Shown: positions 1-11,787 of the stretch, one piece after another | How positions within the stretch are numbered: the stretch's first letter is position 1 | Layout of the letters: each line of letters opens with the position of its first letter | DNA from: Lunularia cruciata | Lineage: Eukaryota > Streptophyta > Marchantiopsida > Lunulariales > Lunulariaceae | DNA: 64,000 nucleotides | Assembly: GCA_948567375.1 (NCBI GenBank) | Contig: OX419755.1 | Coordinates: 53,586,291 to 53,650,290, forward strand | Reading direction: 5' to 3' | Translations under genes and position numbers: made by a program | The notes under the pieces: generated by a model | What the model was told of the DNA's origin: nothing | What the model saw: the letters and a program-made list of their open reading frames with translations, nothing else | The model's database searches: none

Positions 1-354
1 TACATGCATGGCATGGGTACACAACAAGCTTGCCCAAAGCTACCTCGCGAGCAAACAAGAGACTACAAAGACCGATGAACACAGCAGCAAGACTAGATTA
101 CCTGTAAAACGTATCTGCCCTGAAGTATTGATAACTCCATGTTTAGTTCTAGAAAAGATGTACTTGGGTTCACATCTGAGGCATGTGTTAAAACGGTGGT
201 TAAATTTAAAGTCTTCATCTTCATACACTTCTATTCAAGTACGTGTCAGTTTATCGAGGAAGTCTTGGCGTAGAAGAGTAAATGTCTTGTTGCAGGACTG
301 ATAACAAAGGGTCTGGAATACAGTCCAGAAGAGAGGAGAGAACACATCACATAC

Positions 355-1862
355 TCGGGAATCAAAGCTCGAAATCCCTTCTTGGCAATCGTCTCAGCAT
401 GGTTCTTGATCTCGTCGTCAACTCCCCACCATTCTTGCAGGACAACAACTCCAGGTGCACCCACATCGCCCATCACATAGGCATCAAATTCCTGGATCCC
501 GTATCAACCAATGTGGCAACATCATTAACAGTGCGATTTATAAGCACAAATGAGTAAACGTGGCTCAGCAACTCAACTTTGAGAAAGCTGCCGTCCATCT
601 GAGCATGCAACATCTAAAAAGATGAACAAAATCTCAACTTCTTCCAGATAATCTCCCAACGTGTTGGTGACTTGACACTTGTCGTTTTTGATACTCAGAC
701 ATATTAAATATCTCAACACATCTATTCAAATTGAGAAACTGTACACAGCTTTCGGCTTTTGTACCTATAAAGCTTAGAGATAAGCTACCGAACGTTGAGC
801 TCAACAACTAGAAGCCGTCTGTTGCAGAAGTTCGACACACTAGCAGAGAAAACACGATAGATCACCCAATAATTTTCCTTGTGATTGTTAGTTGTACAGT
901 CGAGAACAGTGAGGGCGAGTGCTGCCTACAACTTCTTCACACTCTCACGGTTGCAGGACTAAAGGGGAACGACTACGACCTTGAAGTGGCACCATTACTG
1001 GATAATCAAGCCTTTCTATATCATGTGCTTGTAGAGCTTAGTCACCCCATGGAGGAACTGGATTTTTATCAGGCCACCTTCCTAGCTTACTGAAACTTGA
1101 AGGGAGGACTTTAATTTCATTTACTGATGCTTTCAGACAGCAAGAACCATCAATTGATATGCTTCTGCTTTAATGCCTATCATCAAATGGTAAACGCAGC
1201 TCAGAAAAACGTATTGACCTTCACTACTTTCAAGAACTATTCTAATTGGATCGGTATATCCCGCGAACCGCGTGGTTTGATAACCAACCCAAAATTTCTG
1301 GGACTCCATAAGATACAATGGAAACTGACATTCGAGCACCGATACAGCTGTTATCGCATGAGATATTTCACAGTCAAATTTTACATCTCAATCAGATGAT
1401 AGGATCCAAGATACGAACAACAAACTCAAGGATATTTCAACAGGCCATCCGTTTCCTGACAGCACAGCTCACCGCCAAAGACTTGCTCGGAGGGTGTTTG
1501 TAAGCTTTAGAAGTTAGAAACCACACCGCACAGCTCAAACTGATCGCCAGTAAGGACAAATCAGAGAATTGAAATAAGCTACCTAAACAACTGTCCCTAT
1601 GAAACGGGAGGGGATAGACGTCGGGGATTGACGACAAACTCACAGTTTCGCCGCTCCCGTTTCCATCTCTCTTGATCTGAATCTTGCTCAATGAATTGGA
1701 TGTAGCCATTGCTCGCACAATCTGGCGATTAGGCAGTATGTGAGCCGCAACTCTTTGAATCCTCCTCGCGCACCACCAGCAGCTCCTGTCAAGGGACCGT
1801 GAAAGAAACCCAGCAGACGATTGCGGAATAGCGGTACTCATAGCAGAGAAAGAAGAAGTCAT
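355..1862 (-). CDS. Dienelactone hydrolase family protein, 5' part (two exons; gene continues past left edge)
   Basis: Two exons are visible. Exon 1 is 1644-1862 and gives a Ser/Arg-rich, probably organelle-targeting leader followed by KIQIKRDGNGSGET. Exon 2 is 355-491 and reads EFDAYVMGDVGAPGVVVLQE then WWGVDDEIKNHAETIAKKGF and RALIP. The QEWWG segment carries the Glu that corresponds to the conserved active-site Glu of dienelactone hydrolases, and the whole exon resembles plant carboxymethylenebutenolidase-like proteins. Splice sites are GTGAGT (after exon 1), an AG acceptor before GAATTTG and GTATGTG after exon 2, with phases 0 and 2. The nucleophile Cys, Asp and His of the alpha/beta hydrolase fold would lie in exons beyond position 1. 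The start at 1862 (MTSSFSAM) was chosen because it gives a plausible transit peptide; Met codons further upstream in the same frame (to 1955) and downstream remain possible. Physiological substrate in plants is not established. Intron 1 (492-1643) holds nothing recognisable. Confidence 0.8.
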
Positions 1863-2630
1863 CGCACTCAAGACGAGTAACAACAACACCCCAGAAATCC
1901 CAAGTGGCGAGTTGCGAATGCGTGGGGCCTGCCAGTCTGCATGTTCGGACAGCATTTATCCAGCTCAGAGAACGTGAGATCATCTCCATCCAAGGTCCAT
2001 TCGACATCTTTAGAGAACAATAAATGTCGAATGTTCTTGAACCTTTTCCTGTTTGTGACAACAGTTAAGGGATGAATTAAGAATGCCATTGCTCGAAGCC
2101 AAATTGAGTGACACCGTGCAAGTCCTTCAACGTCAATGGGGTCGTCTCTTCAAGTGTGAGCTCATTACTTCCAAATTGTCATTTCAAACTGCACTCCCCT
2201 GAACTTTTAGTTATCTAAATCTAATTATCATTCCAGACTGCATTGTCAAAGATCCAAGTGTTTGGGTTCGTTGTGGACGGTTCAGTGTGAATCGCTCTGC
2301 TCTCAGGGAGTCAGTTCCTCTGTTGTTATAAGTGGCCCTCTATCCATTGTTGTAAGTGAAACCTTTACCAATAGCTTAATCCTCGGATTAAGCTAACCTG
2401 TACTTTGGTTCGTAAGTACTGCTGTATCCCTGGTTTCTATTTCTATTTACAAAGGGTGAGCGTAATAGAAAGCATAGTTTTAAGCTAACTCATTGTTGTC
2501 ATTAGTTTCAACGCAGCCAGAACTTAACTTATTTGATGGATTAGATAAAGAACATTCATATCTGTATTCAGACTCCGTATGCTGCTATGAGTTGATTTCA
2601 TGGTAGGCAGGAAGCAGAAAATGATAGTAC

Positions 2631-2712
2631 AGGTTGATCAATTCTTACTGGGAAGTATAGGTTGACGAATTCTTACTGGGAAATATAGGTCGACGAATTC
2701 TTACTGGGAAGT
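2631..2712. repeat. 28-bp tandem repeat, three units
   Basis: Three head-to-tail copies of a unit beginning AGGTTGAYSAATTCTTACTG: 2631-2658, 2659-2686 and 2687-2712, differing at a few positions. It lies about 0.77 kb upstream of the chosen hydrolase start. Confidence 0.85.
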
Positions 2713-2750
2713 CAATTGTCTATTGCTCAAGTTACCTAGTCTAACACCAC

Positions 2751-2874
2751 TTACTAAAAAGCGAATGCATACAGAGGCGAATATCCCCAGATTATGTTGG
2801 CACATTCCCGTACCTCGTCTTTTTAGTAAATTTAAATATTACGATCAGAACTTACTAAAATTACTAAAAATCAG
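2751..2874. repeat. Short TTACTAAAAA inverted/direct repeats
   Basis: TTACTAAAAA at 2751-2760 is matched in inverted form by TTTTTAGTAA at 2820-2829, and the motif recurs directly near 2853-2873. It may be a remnant of a tiny foldback element, but no target duplication is evident. Confidence 0.45.
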
Positions 2875-3403
2875 CAATTGAATGCTTAGAAGTTGCTTTG
2901 GATCATTGGCCTACTGCTGAAAGAGGTTTTGAGTTGCAGTCTTCCGGCAGGAACCACTAAGAACGTCTGCAACTCTTCCGTCCTGTAGTTCCACCAGACA
3001 TGGCTGATGCTAGTTGTGTCAGAAACTTTTGACCAATCTTCCGCAGTGTGTACTCCAGTCTCGTGAACCCCATCGGACTGGAGACTGATAATATGTATTG
3101 GTCCTGTCACTAACCAGATTATTTGCAGAGGTGAGATCCAAGTTTCAGTCATAAATCCCAATCATAGTTGGTGTGAAAGTAAGTAAGAACTTGAGACATA
3201 TAATCCAGACCATATAAAGTAACAACGGTCTCTCTCGCTGCTATCAGACTTTTCTTTGTAAATGCGTTTTCGAAACCACAAAGAGAACGAAGTGATCAAG
3301 GAAAATTGGTAGTCCACTTGACCACTTTGATATGATACATTGTAAGGACCACCTCTAAATACTTTATGATGCGAAAGGACAATTACATTCTAACATACAG
3401 AAG

Positions 3404-6400
3404 CTACCTATTTCGCAACCTTTTGAGAAGTGGTTGAGGCCAGACTTCATCTTCTGACTGTTCACTTCTGCTCCGGCTTCCAGCACTGTCATCACTGTCT
3501 CGATCTGATTCACGTTGTTCCGACCAATCTTTGTTTTCTTCCGCTTCACTCTCGTCGCTTGCTTCCCCTTCATCACCGTCCTCTTCAGCAGACGCCTTCT
3601 CTTCATCCATGGCCTCTTTATTACCGTCAATTTCTTTTGTCTTGATCTGCTCAGCAGCCTTGGTAAGGGTGATGTCCGCATCTTTAAAGCTCCAACCCTC
3701 AAAAGAGTTCTCAGCGAACAGCGTGCTTGGAACTGTCTGATAGAAAGCAAGTGGCACTGCTTTCAACCTTCGCCCAACCTGCAAGTAGTATCAAGTGCAA
3801 TTGCCATTAATATATGCCTTAACGCGGAGAAGAACCACAACAAAGCGTCACAAATGACCAGATCCACCAGTATCCAGTCCCCAAGAAATACGAAGCACCC
3901 ATTATTTATGCATGAAATAGTAGTTTCCAGATGCACACAGATCCAATGTAGGCTCAAGACCCCTTATTATACAATCACAGGCTCATTAACAAATGAGCAA
4001 TGAAACGAGACTTCAACTCTGGATTGGAGGACTCTTATGATCAGAGACGAGGATTGGAAAGAACTTCATCAGGCTTGTGCAAGCTTGCCTGCTTGGAGGG
4101 CTGATACACGCAGAAAGTTCAGCAACATGGCTCTAAGTTAGGATATACCTCTTCGTTGAATATGGTTGCGTAGGAGGTGGAACTAAAATCGGATATGGAC
4201 ACCTCAGTTGTCTTTGAGCGAACCGTTAGATCTGTTTCCAAAGACTCAACGAACCTGCATAGAGAAACAATTATCTCAATATAAAACAGACTGGAAAATA
4301 ACTCTGGTAAAGATATAGATGCCCTCAAACAAGAGGAACAGAATGTTAAACAAAAGCTAGAGTTGTGTAACTTCAGAAAAGGGTTACCTTGAAACAGCTG
4401 GACAATAATGCCGTCGCAAAGTCTCTATTTCCCATAACGAACTTTCTGTATGACAAACAATCAGCAGAAAAATCCCCTGTTTAGACCTCAGGTAGGCAGA
4501 ATATCTCCATAGAGTCCAACCAGAAAGAAAGATATTTAACTCACTTAGGGCATCGCACATTGCAGTATCAGTTTCATCTGCTCGGAAAGGATCCACTCCA
4601 AGTTTTCCTTCGATGATTTTATCCTTTGATTGGTCTGACAAGTTTTCTGTATTTTCTTCTCCATCTGCTCCAGATTTCACGACTGCTGCAGTAATAGCAT
4701 TACTGCTGTCCTGTAACAACATATTGATTGCAAACCCCCGAATCAATAATTAAAATGACTCCAAAAGAACGTGGGAGTTATAAATTGCATGACCAGCTCA
4801 ACGAAACACGGATCCAGGACGGGACAAAGGAGAATCAGGTCCAATGACAAAGGCATACCCGATGGACAAGACAGTTGACAGACGGATGCCGTCTGAGGAT
4901 GTTGTGAATCAAGGCGATCACCACAACGGCTCCTGATGGTGGAGCAGAAAGCACAAGCCGAGCCAACTTCTTCGCAAATGCGGCAGCCAGGTATCCCGGC
5001 AAATGAGAAGATTTGAGGCATGCGTCCAGCAGCTGAGAATGGAAGAATGAATCATACATCAGTATATAAGAATTGGAATGTTTGGAGTCAATTACAAAAT
5101 GTTCCAAAAGAACGAGGCTACCAGGTTGTACTCCGCGACCCACAGTACTATATCTACCTTAGGTGGAAGGGCTTTGAATGGCCCTCACACATATGCTGCA
5201 AGTTCTTCTATACAAAGATTCGAGATAAAATTGGTCTAGCGGAGAACTTCAATGGAATCGAGAAACTAATGCAAAAGAGTAAACGCTTTGCAATAACCTC
5301 AAAAAAGCGAGATCGATGTTTTGCAACAAATATTGAGGGCTCCAAGAGGGCATAGAGCTTGTTGTAGAAGTCAGGATACTCCAGGCCATGGGCTGTAACC
5401 AGAATGAAAAGGCTACTAAGAGCCATAACACTGATGAGGCCCCCAACGTTATATGATTGTGTAAGAAAATCACTGTATGACAAACAGGTTATGTGAGAAG
5501 TGAGGCGGCTATTGATTCGCAAGATAGACTCCATTTTCGCCAACGCAGCTTGAGAAACAATGAGTACCTTACCGTTGGGGCAACGCGACGCATCTAATTA
5601 TACAGATGTTTGTTGATCAAATTCAGCGCATTGTTACAGAGATCTAGGGGGGGAGTATTGATACTGGTCACAAATCTCCACTAGATTTGGTAGCCCAGAA
5701 GGAGTTCAGATACAATTTCTTGCAGAATGTTGAAGTGAATGATAGAAACTCTTGGTATTTCATAATACAAACACATTATGTACCTGAGAAGAATAGGATT
5801 GCCCATAAATGGGATGACCTGTTGATGCAATCGTCCGAGAACCTGAAGAAACATAACATATTAATGATTGGTCCACTCATGACATAACCATTCCGCTCTA
5901 ATCTACACACAAGAGCAAAAGATGAAATCGGGATGAAATTGGGAAAACACACCATTTCAATTTGGAGGAAGAACTTAAGCACAAACAAAACAAACCTTCT
6001 TGTAAATATCTATAGGCAGTGAGAGCTTGAAAAAAGACAGCCAGGCTTTCCCGAATATAAGCTTCTGTTTCTTCACACTGGTAGGCTTGCTGAGTTTCTG
6101 CGAGTACGTTGCCACATAAGAAACGTATATTCAAGCAGTAGAAAAAACAGCTGTCGAAGTGCATCTTTCTGAACAACTCTATAACAGCATCTTCCATGGT
6201 AGATGAGATTAATAGTGTTGAAGGAACTTTTATGAAGTATGAGTTTTTACAGTTCGAGTATTCACGACATGATAATGAACCTTTCCACTTACACAGCGCA
6301 GTTTGACACTAAAATAATGCAAGAACAGTTCCTTGGACGATCATCTCAGTATAAGTGAGTGTGACACTTACGGTTTTGCTAGAACTCGCCTTGTCCTTCT

Positions 6401-8154
6401 TAAGTTTCCCTCCCTTACTTCCCATTGTGGCGGCCCTTTCATCTTCGTCTGCGTAAACAAATACCCGGACAGCGTCAACACCAACAGAAAGAACAACTGA
6501 CAACAGACTGATGTAACGAGTATTGAGAAACTCATTAAAGGAACAAGAAAGCAGAATTTGACAATATGACAATATACAAAGAAATCAAACTCAATTTAAT
6601 ACACGAGATATTCCTAACAAACATAAGAAAGGAGTGGATCCACACCAAGAGGGTTGCTCCAAAGCTCCTGAACAACATCGGTATCCTTCTTCTCGTCGTT
6701 GGATGGGGATGGAAGACTTGCTAAGACGTCATATGCATTACGGACAAACGAGTGCGTACTGCAACCAAATCACGAGGTCCAAACGCATTTCAGAGGAAGA
6801 ATACAATTTGTTGTAACATGTAGGCAGACTCAGCAGGACCTAGTACCATTCCACCTCCCCAGATTGCATGTGCTACTGCTTAGTACTGTAATACGAGGAA
6901 CAATCCGATTGATCAGTACCTGATGCTGATACTACAATCATCCTGATCCTCATCGCTAGATACTGGTTCGTCATCTGCCAGACAGAAAGAGAACCAAAAA
7001 GGTTATAGAAAGCTGTTAAAGAGGAGTCCTGTGTGAGGAGGTAGTCAGAACCTTGGCTCTAAGATTGAAGCCGTGCATATCGTGGCTTGGTTAAGTGAAC
7101 AACAGAGTAGCATCCACATGCCTGAACCCAGTATTAATATCCGAAGAGGGCTTATAACAGCAAAGATCAAATCGGAGGAATACCAAAAATTCCTAAAAAA
7201 ATTAGAAAGAAGCAGATAAAACGCAAGCGAAATGACTGGTTTGTAGCTAGATTGTACCTTCTTCATTCTTCTTTACACGCTTTGAAATTAATGTTTCCAA
7301 ATTGGCGTAGGTGTAGTATCTGACATCACTATACTTAAAATATTTCTTGATCAACATCTGAAGAATTTCGTTATTCAACTCCTTACATCGGACCTGCAGA
7401 GAAGATGGTGCTTGAAGTATTTGATCACTGCTGAAATGTGACACGAATTTGAATCAGATTGCCAGACCTCAAAATCCACACCATCCAAATGATAGAGATT
7501 CAAGTTATACCATTGCATCACATAGCCTGAAGTAGAGGGTATTGTTGAACTCCCCTGGCTTCTCGTCCCGAACCAAGTCCATCCACGTGTTTACAGCTTC
7601 TACCTGGAAAATATCATTGCGATGAGCAACGAAATGAAAAAAAGGGAAGCGGGCTGATGCAATTAATCTTCAAAAAATCCGGAATTTAACTACAGTGGTG
7701 GAATTCGGACGATCTCAGAGCAGTGGGTAGAGCGACTCTGCACCTGTAAACTAGTTGCGTTTTCTTCCTTGGCAATCCGGAAAATGGCCTTACGAAACTC
7801 TTGATACTTGCTCCAGATCCACATTCGATACACAGCTTCCTGCTCTCCTCCATCTTTCCGACCAACTTCGACATCAGCTGCCTCCTTGGTTCGGGCTGGA
7901 AACAATTTACCGGCCTTCAGAAGCGAAACGAAGAACGCTTGCAGAGAACGCAGAGCCTCTGCTCGATTAGGGTTAGGAACACTGGAATCAGAAAGAGTAG
8001 TGAGAAGAACTGGAGCATTATTCACGTAACTCCTGGAGGTCAGCAGATCATTTCCAAGCTTCTTAGTTTGCACGAAGGACACCGATTTCGAAGTCGATTT
8101 CGATTTCGATTTCGATTTCAACTTAGACTTCTTCCTTTCCACATTGTCTCGCAT
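3404..8154 (-). CDS. NOC4: NOC4 nucleolar complex protein (CBF/Mak21 family), 13 exons, about 711 aa
   Basis: Exons, 5' to 3': 7744-8154, 7511-7603, 7258-7393, 6920-6974, 6646-6758, 6372-6448, 5996-6097, 5298-5567, 4859-5032, 4545-4710, 4388-4445, 4149-4254, 3404-3778. All junctions are GT-AG and phases agree. The protein follows plant and animal NOC4 throughout: KYFKYSDVRYYTY, KAWLSFFKLSLPIDIY, DFLTQSYNVGGLISVMALSS, HGLEYPDFYNKLYALLEPS, LPGYLAAAFAKKLARL, SSLWEIETLRRHYCP and VPLAFYQTVPSTLF. NOC4 pairs with NOP14 in the nucleolus and is needed for 40S subunit assembly and export (known for the family). The N-terminus has a basic KSKSKSKS run coded by a hexanucleotide repeat, and the C-terminus is a long acidic Ser/Glu/Asp tail absent from the short Arabidopsis protein. 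Exon 5298-5567 has an extra in-frame segment before DFLTQ (see findings). A telo-box lies 74 bp upstream of the ATG. Confidence 0.93.
8095..8118. repeat. CGATTT hexanucleotide microsatellite inside NOC4 exon 1
   Basis: Four CGATTT units in a row; on the minus (coding) strand they encode alternating Lys-Ser. Length variation here would change the basic N-terminal run without shifting frame. Confidence 0.85.
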
Positions 8155-8227
8155 TTTGGCTGATTCTGTAGAGCAATTATGGACGGACTTGGAAGCAGTT
8201 GGCGCAGTAGTGCACGAATTCGCTCCT

Positions 8228-8236
8228 AAACCCTAA
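8228..8236. promoter_or_regulatory. Telo-box AAACCCTAA upstream of NOC4
   Basis: AAACCCTAA, followed by AACCCC, sits 74 bp upstream of the NOC4 start codon. In plants this motif is enriched close to transcription starts of ribosomal-protein and ribosome-biogenesis genes, matching NOC4's function. Position and family precedent support it; activity is inferred. Confidence 0.6.
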
Positions 8237-8461
8237 ACCCCTGCACTCTGGCCAAGTACAGTCTCGTTGAATCGTAAGGATTTAGCAGATGGGTTCTTTT
8301 CTTCCTTCTGCCGAATACGACAAAATCCATTTGACATGTTGGACGGATTGTACTTGACGGACGCAGGTTCTATCCCTCGAAGTCCGTTACATAGTTCCTT
8401 CTGTGAGGAGGTAAACTTATATAAATAATATCTTATAGAAGTCTTTCCTCTTTAACAGAAA

Positions 8462-8650
8462 AAAAGCGACCGCGCAGTAAAAAAGAAGGATGGGAAGACC
8501 CCATCAAGCCGTACAAGGGAGAGAAAAAAAAGGTAATATGGTGCTAAGCCCCAATAGAGTATGTATGAGAAATCTGCCCTACCGCACCTAAGATATCCGA
8601 GCTATGCAAGTCCCCTTTAACCGGAACCAAAAGAAAAGTTCGAAGTCTTT
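8462..8650 (-). mobile_element. LINE 3'-end fragment (same family as 52.8-56.9 kb)
   Basis: Read on the minus strand it matches the 3' untranslated tail seen at 25.6-25.74 kb and 52.81-52.95 kb: GATATCTTAGGTGCGGTA, then a GGGGCTTAGC block, TTACCTTTTTT, CTCTCCCTTGTACGGCTTGA and GGTCTTCCCATCCTTC. It shares with the 52.55 kb copy a GCGGTCGC end. No coding part is attached, as expected for a 5'-truncated LINE insertion. Confidence 0.7.
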
Positions 8651-8902
8651 AGTGGCGCCATCCCATGGATATGGATAGAGGTTGAGGAGAGCGGAAGCCG
8701 TTATGGTGTGTGAATGCTCCTATTAGGGGGTTTCAATAATAGCTTTACTAAGCTATGTATATTTCTTTATAATTTATTACCAAGCGTTGACAAATTGATA
8801 CAGGGTGCGGGTTGGAGGAAGAAAAGGTCTCGCTATCGCTACGGAGTTCCGGTGAATTAGCAAACTCCGTAATAGGTGGTTCATAGAAAATAAAGGTTAT
8901 CG

Positions 8903-8972
8903 AGTTGTCCGTTGTCTCTCCGTAATGCATTCATTACCACATTAGTTGTCCATTGTCTCTCCGTAGTGCATT
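8903..8972. repeat. Imperfect tandem duplication, 29-bp units
   Basis: AGTTGTCCGTTGTCTCTCCG (start of unit, 8903-8931) recurs at 8944-8972 with two changes. A second duplicated motif, GGTGAAAGTGGTGGCCGC versus GGTGACAGAGGTGGCCGC, lies just downstream (about 8984 and 9042). Confidence 0.75.
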
Positions 8973-9231
8973 AATACACATTAGGGTGAAAGTGGTGGCC
9001 GCCAAAGTGGGTAGTGGTAATAAAGTGGGAAGTTAAGTTAGGGTGACAGAGGTGGCCGCTGAAGGGGCCACGAAGATAGGTGATGTACAAGAGAGAATGG
9101 AGATGAACCGCGGGAGAGGACGAGAAGGAGAAAACTGATGCAGAATAGTAGAAGATTAATGCTTGTTATGGGAAGAGGGGGAGTGAATTTCATTTGAAGT
9201 GGGAATATTAATGCGGGTTGTGTGAAGGTCT

Positions 9232-9356
9232 AAAGATTCTCAATTTCATTACTTAAAAATTCATTGTTCAACTAGTTAGGAATGTAATTCTTATCAGCAG
9301 AGCATAAAGATTCTCAATTTCATTACTTAAAACTAGTTTGGAATGTAATTCTTATC
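9232..9356. repeat. Direct duplication of a 51-64 bp unit
   Basis: AAAGATTCTCAATTTCATTA opens both copies (9232-9295 and 9306-9356) and GGAATGTAATTCTTATC closes both; the second lacks about 13 bp in the middle. No gene is evident between 8.65 and 9.5 kb otherwise. Confidence 0.8.
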
Positions 9357-9559
9357 TTGCAAACTTGTGCATTGTGCAGTCACCATCTTTGCAGTGAGAA
9401 GAGTAGAGCATGGTAGATCAAGTGTTATTTTTGGTTATTAAAGACTTGAGGAGGACAGAGAATAATATAACATGCAGAGAGGGTGCACTTGTGGAGAATC
9501 AATTCAAAACATAAGAAAATGTATACAATTAGATTTGGAGATCTCGATGCAAAGACTAG

Positions 9560-10955
9560 AAGATGAAGATGGAGAACTTGATTTAGGTATGTTAGAATTT
9601 TTTATTAGTGGATGGAAGTTTGCACATACGCATAGATAACTAGAACCTCAAGTTACTTCAAGTTACATAGATACCTCAAGAACCTCAAGTTATACTCATA
9701 GTCAAGAATTTGTGACAAAGTATTTTAGAAATCTAGAGCGGAAGGACTTTTTCCATCTTACAAAAGTGGATGTTAATTCTTTTGCAACCTTGGTAGATTT
9801 GATTAGATCACACACTATTTTTGAAAAGCTCCTTCCGACGGGAGCAAACACCAGTGTGGCTCCAAGTAGCTCTAGCTCTTGATACATTTGGGCATCAAGG
9901 TAATGGAGCATCTGTTGTGAGGAGGTTAAACATTTGGTGCATTAGTGTAGGTTCAACAATTGCCTTTACTAATGAGTTATGATTGCCATACTAGATTTAA
10001 TGAGGAGTCAAGTTGCATGGCATGAGCACAAAGAGAGGAGAAGAATATTCACTTTTTTTGCAAAAAAAGGTTTCCTTGGTTGTGTTAGTTTGGATGGAAC
10101 ATTGTTTCCTCTTGCAGCTTGACCCACAATGGATGGAGAAATATATTTCAGCAAAAAGTGCTCATATTCCATAAATGGTCAAGTGATTTACAACAATAAA
10201 AGGAGAATTATACATTTTACGAGAGGTAAATGTTCTATATTTTGTTTTGTTCTTTTGATCTGTTTATTAGCATTGGTGCTCCTCTTTGTACATTTGCAAG
10301 ATTTTATTATTGCATGACTGTATTAGATGTTTGTGGTTGGTTTGTCTATTAGCATTGGTGCTCCTATTTGTAAATTCTCATGATTTTATTATTGCATGAC
10401 TGAATTTAAGGTTTGCGGTTGATTTGTTTATCTGAAGGAATGCTAGGATCATATCACAATATGACTTGTTTGAAAAAATCATCACTCTGGAATGATTTGA
10501 ACCAAAGAGGGAGGTGTCGTAGTTTTGAATCCAAAGAGTACCTTTTAGGTGATTCTGGTTTTGTACTCATGCATCACCTTGTCCTAGCATTCAAGCAGGC
10601 CCAAACTGAGGACAAGCAAGAGTTCAACAAATATTTGGCAAAGGCAAGGGTGATAAATGAGCATTGTATAGGAGTATTGAAAGCTAGATTGAATTCTCTT
10701 TGTGAGCTTAGAGTGCAATTTAAAGATAATAGAAGAAAAACATATTTGTTAAAGTGGATTTCAGTTTGTATTATTTTACATAACTTCTTAATCAATATGT
10801 GTGACATTTGGTTAGAGGATGACAACGGATTTATAGAAGAAAATCAAATAGATTCAAATATGACTTTTAATGGAATAGAGCTTGGTAGAGAAGAAAGTAG
10901 GTCCATGGTGATGCAACAATGCCATGCTCATCATGTGGATCATATATTGGAATGA
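9560..10955 (+). pseudogene. Decayed PIF/Harbinger transposase (DDE_Tnp_4)
   Basis: Conserved pieces occur in order: an N-terminal helical region near 9700-9860 (KYFRNLERKDFFHL, NSFATLVDLIRSH), the first catalytic Asp in GCVSLDGTLFPL (about 10080-10115), YFSKKCSYSINGQVI (about 10144-10188), and a C-terminal part at 10413-10955 containing EYLLGDSGFVL, NEHCIGVLKARLNSL and LKWISVCIILHNFL. The usual PGSxHD motif reads LGSYHNM, so the second catalytic Asp is replaced by Asn. Stops (for example after FPLAA) and frame changes separate the pieces, so no full-length transposase can be made. No terminal inverted repeats were found by eye. It is clearly different from the transposase at 26.5 kb, so these are two separate lineages. 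Confidence 0.8.
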
Positions 10956-11782
10956 AATGAAATCATATTTCTATATAATAAAAATATCATTCTTCTAATT
11001 TTCATATTTTGTATGTAATGTTTTTTGTATTTCTTCCATAATTTTAAAAACATTTTCATATGTTGCTTGCCTTGACAAACCCCAACATTTCAAAAATTAT
11101 TTTGCTCTCAAATGCAAGATTGTGCTCACACCTACAGACACTTGGTGGCGCTTGATGATGCCTAACCGAGGGTACACTCAAAGTTGATAGGTATTGTTGG
11201 ATGAAGCCCAAAACACTGAAAGTCCTTGGATGGCACGGGCTGACGTCCAAAGTGCTATAGAAAACTTGATGGAGGACATTGGTGTATTTTGGCATGGTGG
11301 TTGGTAAGAGTGGTGCCGATTGACATCACCCATAGACGTTGGGAGGCTCTGGGAGCTGCCTGTACAAGTGTATTTAGATGGGTATCTCTTGTTGGTGCTC
11401 AAAGTTGCCCGGCCGTTGCCACATAATAGTGCTTGGGGATGCCTAAAGGTGTTCCTCTTATGTAATGATCAGGTGCACTAGTTGACAAGGTGGTGTGATG
11501 CATGTTGCCACTCATGATTTGTATATTTTCTCATCAAACAATGATTCTTCTTCATGAAATACTCATTTAGTGAGTGCAATTTATATGAATAATTTGTCAA
11601 TTGGGTGATATATAAACCCTACTTCTTGTAAGTAGATTTCACATTCAAGCATTTCTATGGGAGCAATTCAGCTTAGTGAATTTTGAAAAGTTCAACAATT
11701 CAAAGTTTCAAAAGGGTATACCATTCAGGGTCCCAAGTTTTCTTTGAGTAGTAGTGTAGAAAAACCAAGTTCAAGAGTGTGG
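10956..11782. other. Non-coding block between Harbinger remnant and chromovirus
   Basis: No protein homology is recognisable. A promoter-like TATATAAACCCTACTTC near 11611-11627 on the plus strand, followed by ordinary-looking leader sequence, suggests it could be part of an unidentified repeat, possibly an LTR fragment, but ends and a partner copy were not found. Confidence 0.35.
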
Positions 11783-11787
11783 TGGGG
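11783..11787. repeat. Target site duplication TGGGG (left copy)
   Basis: TGGGG directly before the left LTR is repeated at 18396-18400 directly after the right LTR, the 5-bp duplication expected for a Ty3/gypsy insertion. Confidence 0.88.

Larger units (their letters stand above)
1863..3403. other. Intergenic region between dienelactone hydrolase and NOC4
   Basis: Both neighbours are on the minus strand, so this holds the hydrolase promoter and the NOC4 3' flank. No coding exon could be supported. It contains a short tandem repeat (2631-2712) and small TTACTAAAAA inverted repeats (2751-2874), listed separately. Confidence 0.6.
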
